From: Flavobacteriaceae bacterium
GTDB lineage: Bacteria; Bacteroidota; Bacteroidia; Flavobacteriales; Flavobacteriaceae
Direction of reading: 5' to 3'
DNA: 64,000 bases
Assembly: GCA_028280265.1 (NCBI GenBank)
Contig: JANQMD010000010.1
Coordinates: forward strand, 1 to 64,000
The position numbers and the translations under genes were made by a program. The notes beneath the pieces were generated by a model. The model saw nothing but the letters and a program-made list of their open reading frames with translations. It was not told the DNA's origin and ran no database searches. This document shows, piece after piece, positions 35,464-44,887 of the stretch. The stretch's first letter is position 1; the number at the start of each line of letters is the position of its first letter.

Positions 35464-38400
35464 CTATGTTCTAATGATAACAGAAATATCCAATTCTTCT
35501 TCAATTTTACCTATCATATGACATTCATTTATGACATTACCTACATCTGAAAAATTTGTTTGAATTGTATTGGTTATGTTTGAAACTACAGTACCAACAT
35601 TGGATGCATCGTTGATATAATCAACAAAATAGAGATTAAATGATGAATCATCGTCCATTACATAAGATGAACAATTTCTAACAACAGGATTTGTATTTGA
35701 TTTAACTTGTAGGTTAGTACTTGTATTACGTTGCCATGTTACTCCATCGTCACTTACCCTAAACCCAATTAAATCTGTACCTGGAATCACATAAGCAAAG
35801 TAAATTTTAGAATCGTGTGCCGTTGCCTGAATGCGTCTATTGGAGTCAATAAAATTAGTACCAATTGTTTGACGCGACCCCATCTTTTTAGAAATATCAT
35901 ACGTAATATTAGTGTTTGTAGGTGGTCCTGCATACATAGATAAGTCCTCCAAAATAAAGCTACGAACAACAGTTCCCGACTGAGATGTTTCTGTATAAAT
36001 AATACAAATCATATCGTTAAAAGTTGTAATAGCCACATCATTTCCAGGGAAGCCTGTTTCAAAAATAGCAAAAGCTCTGCAGTCTTTTTTTCTGGCAATA
36101 CAAAGCTTGCCTTTAGGATCAAAATAAGCTAAAAAAATATATTCTTTATAACCTGTTGCAGCAAAATTGTTTTGAGATAAAATCCCTGTGTCTTGAGAAT
36201 TTGTCCAAGTACCTGCATTTCCACTACTGGATTGTATCGACAAAATACTGTGTGAACCACTATTTGACTTAAAGAAAACATATACATTTCGATAGTTTTT
36301 TTTGTTGATTGTATCATCATAGTCTATTGCAGCAATTACAGGGCTTGTATTAGCTAAAACTTGTTCTTTAGTATCGTTAAAATCAAAATAAGGATTGCCT
36401 TTATAATCCATTTTTGTTGTCATAAGAGTATCTGATACACATACAAAAACGTTATGGTCTAAAAAGTTTACCATATCCGCACCATATCCTCTGGGTTGAA
36501 GAGCAGGAGTTACTGATATTTCTGAAAAACTCTTTCCTCCATTTGTAGAGCTATAATACGGCATTCCGCCATTATAATTTGCTATACAAGTAAAAAGGAT
36601 AGGAATTTCACTATCAAATGGCGTAGAGGTCAGACCATATAACAAATTAGGACTGACATGTTCAACACCACTAGAAAAAGAATTTTCGTAGATCGGATAA
36701 TAACCATAAGTAGGTTTGTATAATTCTATGGAAGAAGTACCTGGATTGTTATAGGCAATAATAGGATACACCGTTCTAGAAGCCTTATCAAACAATGTAG
36801 AAACCTGAAAATTTTTAAACCCAGCACTACGTAAAATTGGAGTCGTAATAACGCCTTTTCCTGTATCCCCTACTATATTAAAATAATAACGAAGAATTCC
36901 TTGATTATATGGCTGTTGCCCTCCAGTCTGCTCAAAACCAACAAAAACATTTAGTTGAGTACGTTTTAATGTATATTTTCCAGGGACATGACCATAACTT
37001 TGACTTAATGCACACTGTACACTGTATACCATGTTTTTTGACAGGTCTAAATTAAATGGTTGTATGTAAGTTTTTGTAGTTTCTAGCTGTGTACCTAAAC
37101 TAATTTGAAATACATTGAGATAAGCTTTTCCTGTATCTGTACTAACTGATAAAGCAGATACATAAATTTTGTTAGAGAAATTATCATAACACATACCACA
37201 TTGTGGATCTTGGCTAAAAGTATATGTAGTTGAAGGACCTTCTGATCCAGTTGGATAAAATATAGAAAATTTGGAGGAAGTTTGAGTAGTTAAATTATAT
37301 TTATAAAGAGTTATATTAGCTTTACTTGGCACTGTGTAATAAACTATTGGATTATCGTCACTCTTTGAGGGTGGTACAGTTATTACAGCTCCTTTATAAA
37401 CTTTACTCCCAGAAGGATTAGGGATGTAGGTTGCTAGAAACATAGATTTAGATGATGAAGCTATCGTAACAACCAATTTTACGTCAAAAAAACCAGGTTT
37501 ATTTTGACTTGCTAGAATGGCCAGATACCCTGAATAAGTATCTTGGTCGTAAAGTTTGTAGCTGCTAGAGCCTATACGATAGATTTGAGATACTTTATCA
37601 GAAATTTTATCTATGCTACTATGTGAAATTAACATTCCTACGCAACGCATCTTTGTATCATAAACTCCAGCTCCCGAATCTCCTTCTTGCGCAAAAAATT
37701 TATTTGTTGGAACGTCTATATATGTTATACTTTTAGAAACTAACATTAGACCCTCTATATCACGAGATGATCTCTTTGTGACATGGATATAGCGGACAAA
37801 GCCTATAGTAAATCCAGTCGTTACTCCTCGTTTCCATATAGGGTAACCGTCGTTAATAATATCAGACAATACAATATGATATGTTCCTACGATTTTAGTT
37901 GCTTGTGGTTGTTTTTTTGGCCCTAATTGTCTTAAATTACTTCCCGCTGCATAATCTGTTACACCAGGTTTCATTGGACAAAAAACTGCATCTATATTAC
38001 TGTTATTAGATTGAACTGATGCAACAACGCGGTTCGCTTGAGTAACATCTTGGTTAATCCTATTTTCAACTACATGTTTGGCCGTTAAAAAGCCTTTTTT
38101 TCCAGTTGTGGTATTCAAACAGAATGGCCCCATTGTTCCTTGGTCTATTGTTTCAGGTGAACTATACACACTGATCACACAGCCAGGTATCATTGGACTA
38201 TAAGGATTTTTATCAGGAAAAGTTACAGGAGAAGTACCAACGCCTTCTTTATTCATCTCAATTAAAGGTGCATCAAAATGTTCTTTCACATTGACAGATG
38301 CTTCTTCTTGTGGTAGAATTCCAATTTCCTTCAATTCTTGCTCACAAACCACATCTGTAAGCAATCCATCTAATTGATCAGGAATATGATCAGATGCATG

Positions 38401-38580
38401 CAAGATATCCAAAGGAACTTTCTTTTTTACAAAAACTACAATAGCAGGTTCCTTTGTATAGGAGCCTTTTTTACGTTTCTCTCCCAAACCAATGGCAAAG
38501 ACATGCTTTTTGGATAAAATTTGTTTTTCAAATTTCTCTTTGGTTTGAAGATGCAAAGTGTGGGTAATACTGTTTGACAT
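35464..38580 (-). CDS. trypsin-like serine peptidase with long propeller-like C-terminal region
   Basis: 1038 residues. Residues 26-78 form an N-terminal domain (HVFAIGLGEKRKKGSYTKEPAIVVFVKKKVPL, then IPDQLDGLLTDVV) found before NAL1-like bacterial trypsin-fold proteins. The triad is visible: H169 in FLTAKHVV, D197 in NIDAVF and S302 in EGDSGAGV. KRGVTTGFTIG (250-260) is a typical loop of this group. Residues about 370-1038 are strand-rich with repeats such as YSSTNGGKSFSEIS and RVSDDGVTWQRN, suggesting a sialidase-like propeller. No signal peptide is seen and no T9SS domain ends the chain. The target is unknown. It stands alone with gene-free DNA upstream. Confidence 0.7.
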   Translation of the reverse strand: MSNSITHTLHLQTKEKFEKQILSKKHVFAIGLGEKRKKGSYTKEPAIVVFVKKKVPLDILHASDHIPDQLDGLLTDVVCEQELKEIGILPQEEASVNVKEHFDAPLIEMNKEGVGTSPVTFPDKNPYSPMIPGCVISVYSSPETIDQGTMGPFCLNTTTGKKGFLTAKHVVENRINQDVTQANRVVASVQSNNSNIDAVFCPMKPGVTDYAAGSNLRQLGPKKQPQATKIVGTYHIVLSDIINDGYPIWKRGVTTGFTIGFVRYIHVTKRSSRDIEGLMLVSKSITYIDVPTNKFFAQEGDSGAGVYDTKMRCVGMLISHSSIDKISDKVSQIYRIGSSSYKLYDQDTYSGYLAILASQNKPGFFDVKLVVTIASSSKSMFLATYIPNPSGSKVYKGAVITVPPSKSDDNPIVYYTVPSKANITLYKYNLTTQTSSKFSIFYPTGSEGPSTTYTFSQDPQCGMCYDNFSNKIYVSALSVSTDTGKAYLNVFQISLGTQLETTKTYIQPFNLDLSKNMVYSVQCALSQSYGHVPGKYTLKRTQLNVFVGFEQTGGQQPYNQGILRYYFNIVGDTGKGVITTPILRSAGFKNFQVSTLFDKASRTVYPIIAYNNPGTSSIELYKPTYGYYPIYENSFSSGVEHVSPNLLYGLTSTPFDSEIPILFTCIANYNGGMPYYSSTNGGKSFSEISVTPALQPRGYGADMVNFLDHNVFVCVSDTLMTTKMDYKGNPYFDFNDTKEQVLANTSPVIAAIDYDDTINKKNYRNVYVFFKSNSGSHSILSIQSSSGNAGTWTNSQDTGILSQNNFAATGYKEYIFLAYFDPKGKLCIARKKDCRAFAIFETGFPGNDVAITTFNDMICIIYTETSQSGTVVRSFILEDLSMYAGPPTNTNITYDISKKMGSRQTIGTNFIDSNRRIQATAHDSKIYFAYVIPGTDLIGFRVSDDGVTWQRNTSTNLQVKSNTNPVVRNCSSYVMDDDSSFNLYFVDYINDASNVGTVVSNITNTIQTNFSDVGNVINECHMIGKIEEELDISVIIRT

Positions 38581-38604
38581 ACTATAAATTTTTTTGATTC
38601 CTTA

Positions 38605-38635
38605 TAAATTTAGCATGTATTTATCATAAAATCAA
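38605..38635 (-). promoter_or_regulatory. candidate promoter of the trypsin-like gene
   Basis: On the minus strand TTG (38635-38633) is followed after 20 bases by TAAATTTA (38612-38605), close to the flavobacterial TTG-N17-23-TAnnTTTG form. It ends 24 bases before the ATG. Confidence 0.4.
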
Positions 38636-38910
38636 TACGTTGTAACACGTACATCTTAAGAGTTAGATGATGCTAACTTTACAGTTGCACACAACAGTTG
38701 TTTTTTTGACTATTTTTAAGCTCTTTTACTCATTTGCTATTTGGTGCTTAGTGCTTAAAGTCACTTATATTGGTATGATTTTAACTCGGTAGTGAAGACT
38801 CTTAAAGCATACAATAAATCAAAGTCGACAAACTTTTAAAGAAAATTTTAAAAAGCAATCAATTTTGTTCTTGACTCCACAAAGTAGTTTTAAAGTAAAA
38901 ATGATTAGTT

Positions 38911-39027
38911 TGTCATTCCGACATCTTGCCTGTCGGCAGACAGGGAGTGAAACGACGAGGAATCTCAGATTTCCTGCCCGAAGCAGGCGGGCTCAATCGA
39001 TTCTATGAATCTCATTTCGAAATGACA
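38911..39027. repeat. MITE/REP-like element with complementary ends
   Basis: Starts TGTCATTCCGAC and ends TTTCGAAATGACA, whose complement is TGTCATTTCGAAA, so the ends form imperfect terminal inverted repeats. The inside holds CTTGCCTGTCGGCAGACAGG and CCTGCCCGAAGCAGGCGGG hairpins and GGAATCTCA, as in repeats scattered through Bacteroidota genomes. Confidence 0.6.
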
Positions 39028-39054
39028 CATAACAATGATTGAATCATTCACTTT

Positions 39055-39690
39055 ATGAAATACAAATGCATCATTTTCGATTGCGACGGTGTTCTTGTTG
39101 ATAGTGAGCACATCTCAAACCAAGTCATTGTAGATTTGGCTAATGCACAAGGGGCAAGTATTGATTTAAATTATGCTATAAAACATTACGCCGGAACTTC
39201 ACTAGCTTTTGTTAAAAATGATATTGAGAAAATTATAGGTAAAAAATTGCCTTCTAATTTTGATCAAGAGTACAGGAGGATTTCATTTTTAAAGTTTCAA
39301 ACCGATATTCGTCCTGTAAAGGGAATTCGTGAATTCTTAGATTCTTTGGAGGTGCCATTTTGTGTTGCATCAAACGGACCTCTGAATAAAATGGACCTCA
39401 ATTTAAGAGCTACAGGGCTGTATCCTTTTTTTAGAGGGAAAATGTTTAGTGCTTATGAGATTAATGCATGGAAACCCAATCCCAAGCTCTTTTTATATGC
39501 TGCTGAAAGCATGGGGTTTCAACCAAAAGAATGTGTAGTTATAGAAGACAGTCTATCCGGGATTAAGGCTGCTGTTGCTGGAGGTTTTGATGTTTACGGG
39601 TACACTGATAAACATCATCAAAAAGTGTTTCAAAACTCTGGAGCTATCCCTTTCTCTTCAATGGAAGAATTATATGAAAAGCTAAAATAG
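39055..39690 (+). CDS. HAD-superfamily hydrolase, beta-phosphoglucomutase-like
   Basis: 211 residues. Motif I FDCDGVLVDSE with nucleophile D9 and acid D11, motif II CVASNGPL, motif III with Lys in AYEINAWKPNPKLFLYA and motif IV CVVIEDSLSGIKAAVAGG. The cap after motif I is the small helical C1 type. It would hydrolyse or transfer phosphate on a small sugar phosphate; the exact substrate is open. Cytosolic. Confidence 0.85.
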   Translation: MKYKCIIFDCDGVLVDSEHISNQVIVDLANAQGASIDLNYAIKHYAGTSLAFVKNDIEKIIGKKLPSNFDQEYRRISFLKFQTDIRPVKGIREFLDSLEVPFCVASNGPLNKMDLNLRATGLYPFFRGKMFSAYEINAWKPNPKLFLYAAESMGFQPKECVVIEDSLSGIKAAVAGGFDVYGYTDKHHQKVFQNSGAIPFSSMEELYEKLK

Positions 39691-39691
39691 T

Positions 39692-40015
39692 TTATTTAGG
39701 TTTCATACCTATTTTAGAAATATCATCTTTGGGTGGGAACTTTTTTTCTATTCTATTTATTATTATATCTCTGTGATGAGCCCAATTAGGATAGTTTTCC
39801 CATTCTTCTTCACTTTTAAAACAAGGGACAAAAGTTCCAATATCAATTCTTGCTTCTATTTCTATTTCTTTCCAAACTTTATCAATTTTTTCTTTGTAAA
39901 TTATTTTTTTATAGCTCTCTTTACGAAACTTCCAACCCCGTTTTTCGTTTCTAATATATTTTATTAATCTCTCAACTATTAAGGCTAATAAAAAAAATAA
40001 GAATATAAGTAACAT
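39692..40015 (-). CDS. small hypothetical membrane protein
   Basis: 107 residues: an N-terminal hydrophobic helix (MLLIFLFFLLALIVERLI) followed by a Lys-rich soluble part with EEEWENYPNWAHHRDIIINRIEKKFPP. I recognise no family. It is convergent with the HAD gene with one base between and lies on the strand of the acyltransferase gene. It is plausibly real because of the clear signal-anchor and the absence of a competing frame. Confidence 0.5.
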   Translation of the reverse strand: MLLIFLFFLLALIVERLIKYIRNEKRGWKFRKESYKKIIYKEKIDKVWKEIEIEARIDIGTFVPCFKSEEEWENYPNWAHHRDIIINRIEKKFPPKDDISKIGMKPK

Positions 40016-40063
40016 AGCATAGTATTTAGACCAATTTATTAGGATAGGAGATGAATGAACATA

Positions 40064-40603
40064 TTAAAATAATTCTGGTTTTTTTCCTTGGACTCCTTCA
40101 TAAAAAGAGTGAAAGTGATGGAAGTCTTTTTCTATATCATCAGTAGGAACATAAGGGTCAGATATTTTAATCTGCTTTTTACCAAAATCGAGTGTAGCCA
40201 TCACTATTGGTACTCCAGCACCTTTTGCAATAAAATAAAAACCTGTCTTCCACTTCTCTACCTTTTTTCGTGTTCCTTCAGGTGACAAGCCCAAGCGAAA
40301 TTCATCTCGAGAATTAAAAACATGTACAATTGCATCTACAAGATTGTTATTCTTACTACGATCAACTGGAGCCCCTCCTAAAGCCCTAAAAAGAAAACCA
40401 AAAGGTCCTTTAAAGAGAGAATCTTTTCCAATATAATTGATTTTTTCTCCCGAGGCATTTCTTGCTATAATGGCAATTGGAAAATCAAGCCAGCTCGTAT
40501 GAGGAGCAGCAATAACCACGTATTTCTTTAAATGTCTAGGGAAATTTCCAGCGAACTTCCACCCCATCATTTTTAAAAATACAAACCTCCAAAAACCTTT
40601 CAT
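40064..40603 (-). CDS. 1-acyl-glycerol-3-phosphate acyltransferase-like (LPLAT)
   Basis: 179 residues, short for the family. The acyltransferase motif HTSWLDF gives H35-x4-D40. FRALGGAPVDRS is block II and GLSPEGTRKK the substrate-binding block III. PIVMATLDFGKKQIKISDPY follows. It would transfer an acyl chain to a lysophospholipid at the inner membrane. No long membrane helix is visible. Confidence 0.8.
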   Translation of the reverse strand: MKGFWRFVFLKMMGWKFAGNFPRHLKKYVVIAAPHTSWLDFPIAIIARNASGEKINYIGKDSLFKGPFGFLFRALGGAPVDRSKNNNLVDAIVHVFNSRDEFRLGLSPEGTRKKVEKWKTGFYFIAKGAGVPIVMATLDFGKKQIKISDPYVPTDDIEKDFHHFHSFYEGVQGKKPELF

Positions 40604-40644
40604 TTTTACTCAATAAAAGACTAAATTTAAGGACTTATTTTTTA

Positions 40645-41937
40645 ATGATGAGCGAATTAGTTATCTATTTAATTGTTAGTATTTTAGGAATTGGACTTGG
40701 TTTTTTCATCGGAAAACTCCAAAGTAAAGCGAAATATGGCACTTCTGATCAAGAGAATAATATCTTAATAGAAACCTCCAATGAACTACGAAAAAATTTA
40801 CAGAGTACACAGTCAGAAAAAGAGGAACTTTTAGCTCAGAATGCGGCTCTTAGCACAGAGCTCAAAAACCTACAATCCAAGCTTGACGAAAACCAAAAAG
40901 ACGTTGAAAAAATTCAAGAAAAATTCACAAAGGAGTTCGAAAATTTAGCGAATAAAATTCTCGATGAGAAGTCGAATAAATTCACGGAACAAAACAGAGA
41001 AAATATCAAAAACATATTGAACCCTTTACAAGAGAAAATCAAGATTTTTGAAGACAAAGTTGATAAAACTCATAAAGAAAGTATTGACTATCATGCAGCC
41101 TTACGTCAACAAATACTGGGTTTAAAGGAATTAAATCTTCAAATGAGCAAGGAAGCCATTAACCTTACAAAAGCTTTAAAGGGAGATAGCAAAGCGCAGG
41201 GAAACTGGGGAGAGCTGGTACTTGAAAGAGTTCTGGAAAAATCTGGATTGGAAAAAGATCGAGAATACTTTGTTCAACAATCATTTACGGATAGTGAGGG
41301 AAAAAGAGCCTTACCCGATGTGGTCATACATCTTCCAGATAACAAAAAAATGATTGTCGATTCTAAAGTATCTCTCACAGCATATGAACAATACATCAAT
41401 AATGATATTGAAGCCGAAAAAGAGCAACTTTTGAAAGAGCATGTGAACTCTTTAAAAAGACATGTGGTTCAATTAAGTGAAAAGAAGTACGAAGATTTGT
41501 ACGAGATTGAATCTCCTGATTTTGTCCTTTTATTTGTCCCTATTGAACCTGCTTTTGCTCTGGCATTAAAACAAGACACACATATTTACAATCAAGCATT
41601 TGAAAAAAACATTGTGATTGTTACACCCGCTACTCTATTGGCTACGCTTCGAACCATTGATACGATGTGGAACAATGAAAAACAACAAAAGAACGCCATA
41701 GAAATAGCCAGGCAAGCTGGTGCCTTGTATGATAAATTCAATGGACTATTGACTGATTTGATTGGTATTGGTAAAAAGATAGATGCTTCTAAATCTGATT
41801 ACAATGCTGCGATGAATAAATTGGTAGAAGGAAAAGGAAATTTAATTACCAGTGTAGAAAAGCTCAAGAAAATGGGTGCCAAAGCCAAAAAAGCTTTGCC
41901 TGAAAATATCATAGAAAGAGCTACGAGGGATGAATGA
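40645..41937 (+). CDS. rmuC: DNA recombination protein RmuC
   Basis: 430 residues with an N-terminal membrane helix (ELVIYLIVSILGIGLGFFIGKL), a long coiled coil (about 45-150) and the RmuC nuclease-like domain: LTKALKGDSKAQGNWGELVLERVLEKSGL, LPDVVIHLPDNKKMIVDSKVSLTAYEQYI and VTPATLLATLRTIDTMWNNEKQQKNA. The D-x(n)-DSK residues fit its PD-(D/E)XK core. It is thought to limit inversions and process DNA ends near the membrane. It is divergent from the acyltransferase gene across 41 bp. Confidence 0.95.
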   Translation: MMSELVIYLIVSILGIGLGFFIGKLQSKAKYGTSDQENNILIETSNELRKNLQSTQSEKEELLAQNAALSTELKNLQSKLDENQKDVEKIQEKFTKEFENLANKILDEKSNKFTEQNRENIKNILNPLQEKIKIFEDKVDKTHKESIDYHAALRQQILGLKELNLQMSKEAINLTKALKGDSKAQGNWGELVLERVLEKSGLEKDREYFVQQSFTDSEGKRALPDVVIHLPDNKKMIVDSKVSLTAYEQYINNDIEAEKEQLLKEHVNSLKRHVVQLSEKKYEDLYEIESPDFVLLFVPIEPAFALALKQDTHIYNQAFEKNIVIVTPATLLATLRTIDTMWNNEKQQKNAIEIARQAGALYDKFNGLLTDLIGIGKKIDASKSDYNAAMNKLVEGKGNLITSVEKLKKMGAKAKKALPENIIERATRDE

Positions 41938-41967
41938 AAAAAGTATACTGAAAAGATTGAGAAAAAC

Positions 41968-42035
41968 TGTCAAACTGAGCTTGTCGAAGTTGTATCTGTA
42001 GGTTAGCAATATCTTTCGACAAGCTCAAGATGACA
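41968..42035. repeat. GAGCTTGTCGAA inverted-repeat element
   Basis: TGTCAAACTGAGCTTGTCGAAG at the left and CTTTCGACAAGCTCAAGATGACA at the right are near complements, giving a 68-base element. It lies between rmuC and glyA, which converge, so it can also act as a bidirectional terminator. Matches a dispersed Bacteroidota repeat type. Confidence 0.65.
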
Positions 42036-42078
42036 AATCTCTAATCTAATTAATTTTCAGAAAAAAAAGTATGACTAT

Positions 42079-43356
42079 TTACGACATCACAAACAAAGGT
42101 CTGTGACTCATAAAATTGTGTACTTTTTCTGCGATTTGCTCCAATCGGTCGTCATCTTCATAATTCTGAATCGCTTCGTCAATGAATTCAACAACAGTTA
42201 GCATATCTTCTTCTTTCAATCCACGCGTTGTAATCGCTGGGGTTCCCACACGGATACCTGAAGTCACAAATGGAGATTGATCATCAAAAGGTACCATGTT
42301 TTTATTGACTGTAATTTCCGCTTTTCCTAAAGCAGCTTCTGCATCTTTTCCAGTGATGTTTTTATTTCTTAAATCAATTAACATCATGTGATTGTCTGTT
42401 CCTCCTGATATCAAATGATAGCCTCTGTCTACAAACGCTTTGGCCATCGCTGCAGCATTCTTTTTTACCTGAATCTGATAATGTAAGAACTCATCAGTCA
42501 ACGCTTCTCCAAAAGCAATGGCTTTCGCTGCTATGATGTGCTCTAGAGGACCTCCTTGATTTCCTGGGAAAACTGCTCCGTTTAACAAAGCCGACATTTT
42601 TTTCAATTTTCCACTCTTCAATTTCAATCCAAATGGGTTTTCAAAATCTTTCCCCATTAAGATCAATCCTCCTCTTGGTCCTCTTAGGGTTTTATGAGTA
42701 GTGGTAGTAACTATATGGCAATGAGGAATAGGGTCATTTAAAATTCCTTTAGCAATCATCCCTGAAGGATGGGAAATATCAGCTAATAAAATGGCTCCTA
42801 CACTATCTGCAATTTCACGAAATCTCTTAAAATCAATATCTCTAGAATATGCTGAAGCCCCAGCAATGATCATTTTGGGTTTTTCTTCATTCGCAATCTC
42901 TTGAATTTTATCATAGTTCAGAACACCTGTTTCTCTTTCTACTCCATAAAAAGAGGTTTTATATAGTTTTCCAGAAAAATTCACAGGAGAACCATGTGTC
43001 AAATGTCCTCCGTGAGACAAATCGAATCCTAAAATTTTATCACCAGGCTTTAAGCAAGCAGCAAACACGGCAGTGTTCGCTTGTGAACCCGAGTGTGGTT
43101 GTACATTTGCATACTCAGCGCCATACAGCTCCTTAGCTCTGTCTATGGCAATTTGTTCTACAATATCTACCACTTCACAACCTCCATAGTATCGCTTGTT
43201 TGGATAACCTTCTGCATATTTATTCGTTAAAACCGATCCTGCGGCTTCCATTACTTGATCACTTACAAAATTCTCAGAAGCAATCAATTCTATACCATTT
43301 AACTGCCGTTTTTTTTCGGCTTCAATCAATTCAAAAATCTGGGTATCTCGTTGCAT
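42079..43356 (-). CDS. glyA: serine hydroxymethyltransferase
   Basis: 425 residues, the normal length. [12 protein letters not shown] is the N-terminal signature, [15 protein letters not shown] follows and the PLP lysine is K222 in [21 protein letters not shown]-like [12 protein letters not shown] carries the cofactor Asp/His. It converts serine and tetrahydrofolate to glycine and methylene-tetrahydrofolate in the cytosol. It is divergent from fahA across 98 bp that hold promoter boxes for both genes. Confidence 0.97.
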   Translation of the reverse strand: MQRDTQIFELIEAEKKRQLNGIELIASENFVSDQVMEAAGSVLTNKYAEGYPNKRYYGGCEVVDIVEQIAIDRAKELYGAEYANVQPHSGSQANTAVFAACLKPGDKILGFDLSHGGHLTHGSPVNFSGKLYKTSFYGVERETGVLNYDKIQEIANEEKPKMIIAGASAYSRDIDFKRFREIADSVGAILLADISHPSGMIAKGILNDPIPHCHIVTTTTHKTLRGPRGGLILMGKDFENPFGLKLKSGKLKKMSALLNGAVFPGNQGGPLEHIIAAKAIAFGEALTDEFLHYQIQVKKNAAAMAKAFVDRGYHLISGGTDNHMMLIDLRNKNITGKDAEAALGKAEITVNKNMVPFDDQSPFVTSGIRVGTPAITTRGLKEEDMLTVVEFIDEAIQNYEDDDRLEQIAEKVHNFMSHRPLFVMS

Positions 43357-43379
43357 TGTTAAAATTTAATTAAGAAAAC

Positions 43380-43387
43380 CAAATGTA
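43380..43387 (-). promoter_or_regulatory. TACATTTG box upstream of glyA
   Basis: Fits the flavobacterial TAnnTTTG element, 23 bases before the glyA ATG. No TTG at standard spacing was seen. Confidence 0.4.
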
Positions 43388-43400
43388 AACAAAAAACATT

Positions 43401-43429
43401 TTGAGAAAACCAACTTTCTACTATATTTG
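43401..43429 (+). promoter_or_regulatory. promoter of fahA
   Basis: TTG (43401-43403), 18 bases, then TATATTTG (43422-43429): a full match to the flavobacterial TTG-N17-23-TAnnTTTG form, 25 bases before the start. Confidence 0.6.
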
Positions 43430-43454
43430 ATACAAACTTTATCAACAATTTTTA

Positions 43455-44735
43455 ATGGAAATAACAGCCAATAACCCCAACAGAAAATCATGGTTAACAG
43501 TAAGAGAAAATTCTGATTTTCCGATTCAAAATATTCCTTTTGGAGTTTTCATTACCAAAGATGACATTATTACGATTGGTAGCCGCATCGGTGATTATGC
43601 AATTGATCTAGGTGCTTTGCATCAATTGGGGTACTTTGAAGGTATTCCTTTAACTGATGATATCTTTCTTCAAGACAATTTAAATGATTTCATCGCAGAT
43701 GGAAGAAAGACATGGAGATTGGTACGTAACAGAATTGCTGATATTTTTGATGTAAAAAACAGTAAACTTCGTGACAATCCATCTCACAAAGACAAAGTTA
43801 TTTTTCGAATGGATGAGATTGAAATGTTACTTCCTGTAAGTGTTGGAGATTATACAGATTTTTATGCGAGCAAAGAACATGCAACCAACGTAGGAAGCTT
43901 GTTTAGGGATCCAGAAAATGCCTTACTTCCTAACTGGTTGCAAATACCGATTGGTTACCATGGAAGGAGTTCTTCTATTATTCCATCTGGAACCCCTGTA
44001 AGAAGGCCTTTGGGACAGTCTAAACCCGCAGAAGGGAGTAAAACTCCTGGATTTGGTGCTTCAAAATTATTGGACTTCGAATTAGAAATGGCATTTATCA
44101 CAACTGCTTCTAATAGTTTGGGTGAGAGGATTCCTATTGAAGAAGCAGAAGATTATATTTTTGGATTGGTTCAGTTTAACGACTGGTCTGCAAGAGATAT
44201 TCAGGCATGGGAATACGTTCCCTTAGGACCTTTCTTAGGAAAGAACTTTGCCTCTACAATTTCTCCTTGGATTGTAACATTGGATGCTCTAGAACCCTTT
44301 AGAGTGGAAAATCCGAAACAAGATCCTCAACCACTTCCCTACTTGCAGCACGATAAAAATGGAAGTTTTGACATTCATCTACAAGTTGGTATTCAACCAG
44401 AGGGTGAAAAAGAAACCATTGTGGCGAATTCCAATTTCAAATACATGTATTGGACCATGGCACAGCAGTTGGCGCATCATACAGTAAATGGTTGCCCAGT
44501 AAATTCTGGTGATATGATGGGAAGCGGAACCATCTCTGGTCCAACAAAAGATAGTTTTGGGTCTATGTTGGAGTTAACATGGCGAGGTCAAAACCCTCTT
44601 ACAATGTCTGATGGAACCGAGCGTAAATTTATCAATGATCATGATACTGTAATCATGCGTGCTCACTGTCAGAATGAAAAAGTGAGAATAGGTTTTGGAG
44701 AGTGTATTGGAAAAATACTTCCTGCTAAGGAATAG
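43455..44735 (+). CDS. fahA: fumarylacetoacetase
   Basis: 426 residues, as in characterised FAH. The N-terminal SH3-like part includes IPFGVFITKDD and IGDYAIDLGAL. The C-terminal catalytic domain has VGDYTDFYASKEHATNVGSLFR, IGYHGRSSSI, DFELEMAFIT, VQFNDWSARDIQAWEYVPLGPFLGKNFASTISPW and the end GFGECIGKI. It cleaves fumarylacetoacetate to fumarate and acetoacetate, the last step of tyrosine breakdown. No other tyrosine genes are adjacent. Confidence 0.95.
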   Translation: MEITANNPNRKSWLTVRENSDFPIQNIPFGVFITKDDIITIGSRIGDYAIDLGALHQLGYFEGIPLTDDIFLQDNLNDFIADGRKTWRLVRNRIADIFDVKNSKLRDNPSHKDKVIFRMDEIEMLLPVSVGDYTDFYASKEHATNVGSLFRDPENALLPNWLQIPIGYHGRSSSIIPSGTPVRRPLGQSKPAEGSKTPGFGASKLLDFELEMAFITTASNSLGERIPIEEAEDYIFGLVQFNDWSARDIQAWEYVPLGPFLGKNFASTISPWIVTLDALEPFRVENPKQDPQPLPYLQHDKNGSFDIHLQVGIQPEGEKETIVANSNFKYMYWTMAQQLAHHTVNGCPVNSGDMMGSGTISGPTKDSFGSMLELTWRGQNPLTMSDGTERKFINDHDTVIMRAHCQNEKVRIGFGECIGKILPAKE

Positions 44736-44757
44736 ATAAAACCCATTCTTGCCCTGT

Positions 44758-44797
44758 GTACCTTACCTAGTTAGGATGCTGGAGAACAGGTAGGTAC
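44758..44797. terminator. possible terminator between fahA and helicase
   Basis: GTACCTTACCT (44758-44768) pairs imperfectly with AGGTAGGTAC (44788-44797) across a 19-base loop. There is no clean T-run, so function is uncertain. The converging genes make some terminator here likely. Confidence 0.3.
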
Positions 44798-44887
44798 AAT
44801 CACGCAATGGTGTGATCACTCGAATTTGTGACAATTTTTATTGGTGTCAGATCTTATGAGATCAATGCTAAAATAAATGATTCAATA

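Larger units (their letters stand above)
38581..39054. other. 474-bp gap with promoter and a repeat element
   Basis: No coding frame. The left part has a promoter-like pair for the trypsin-like gene; 38911-39027 is a repeat with complementary ends. Between them lies AT-rich DNA in which I see nothing further. Confidence 0.5.
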
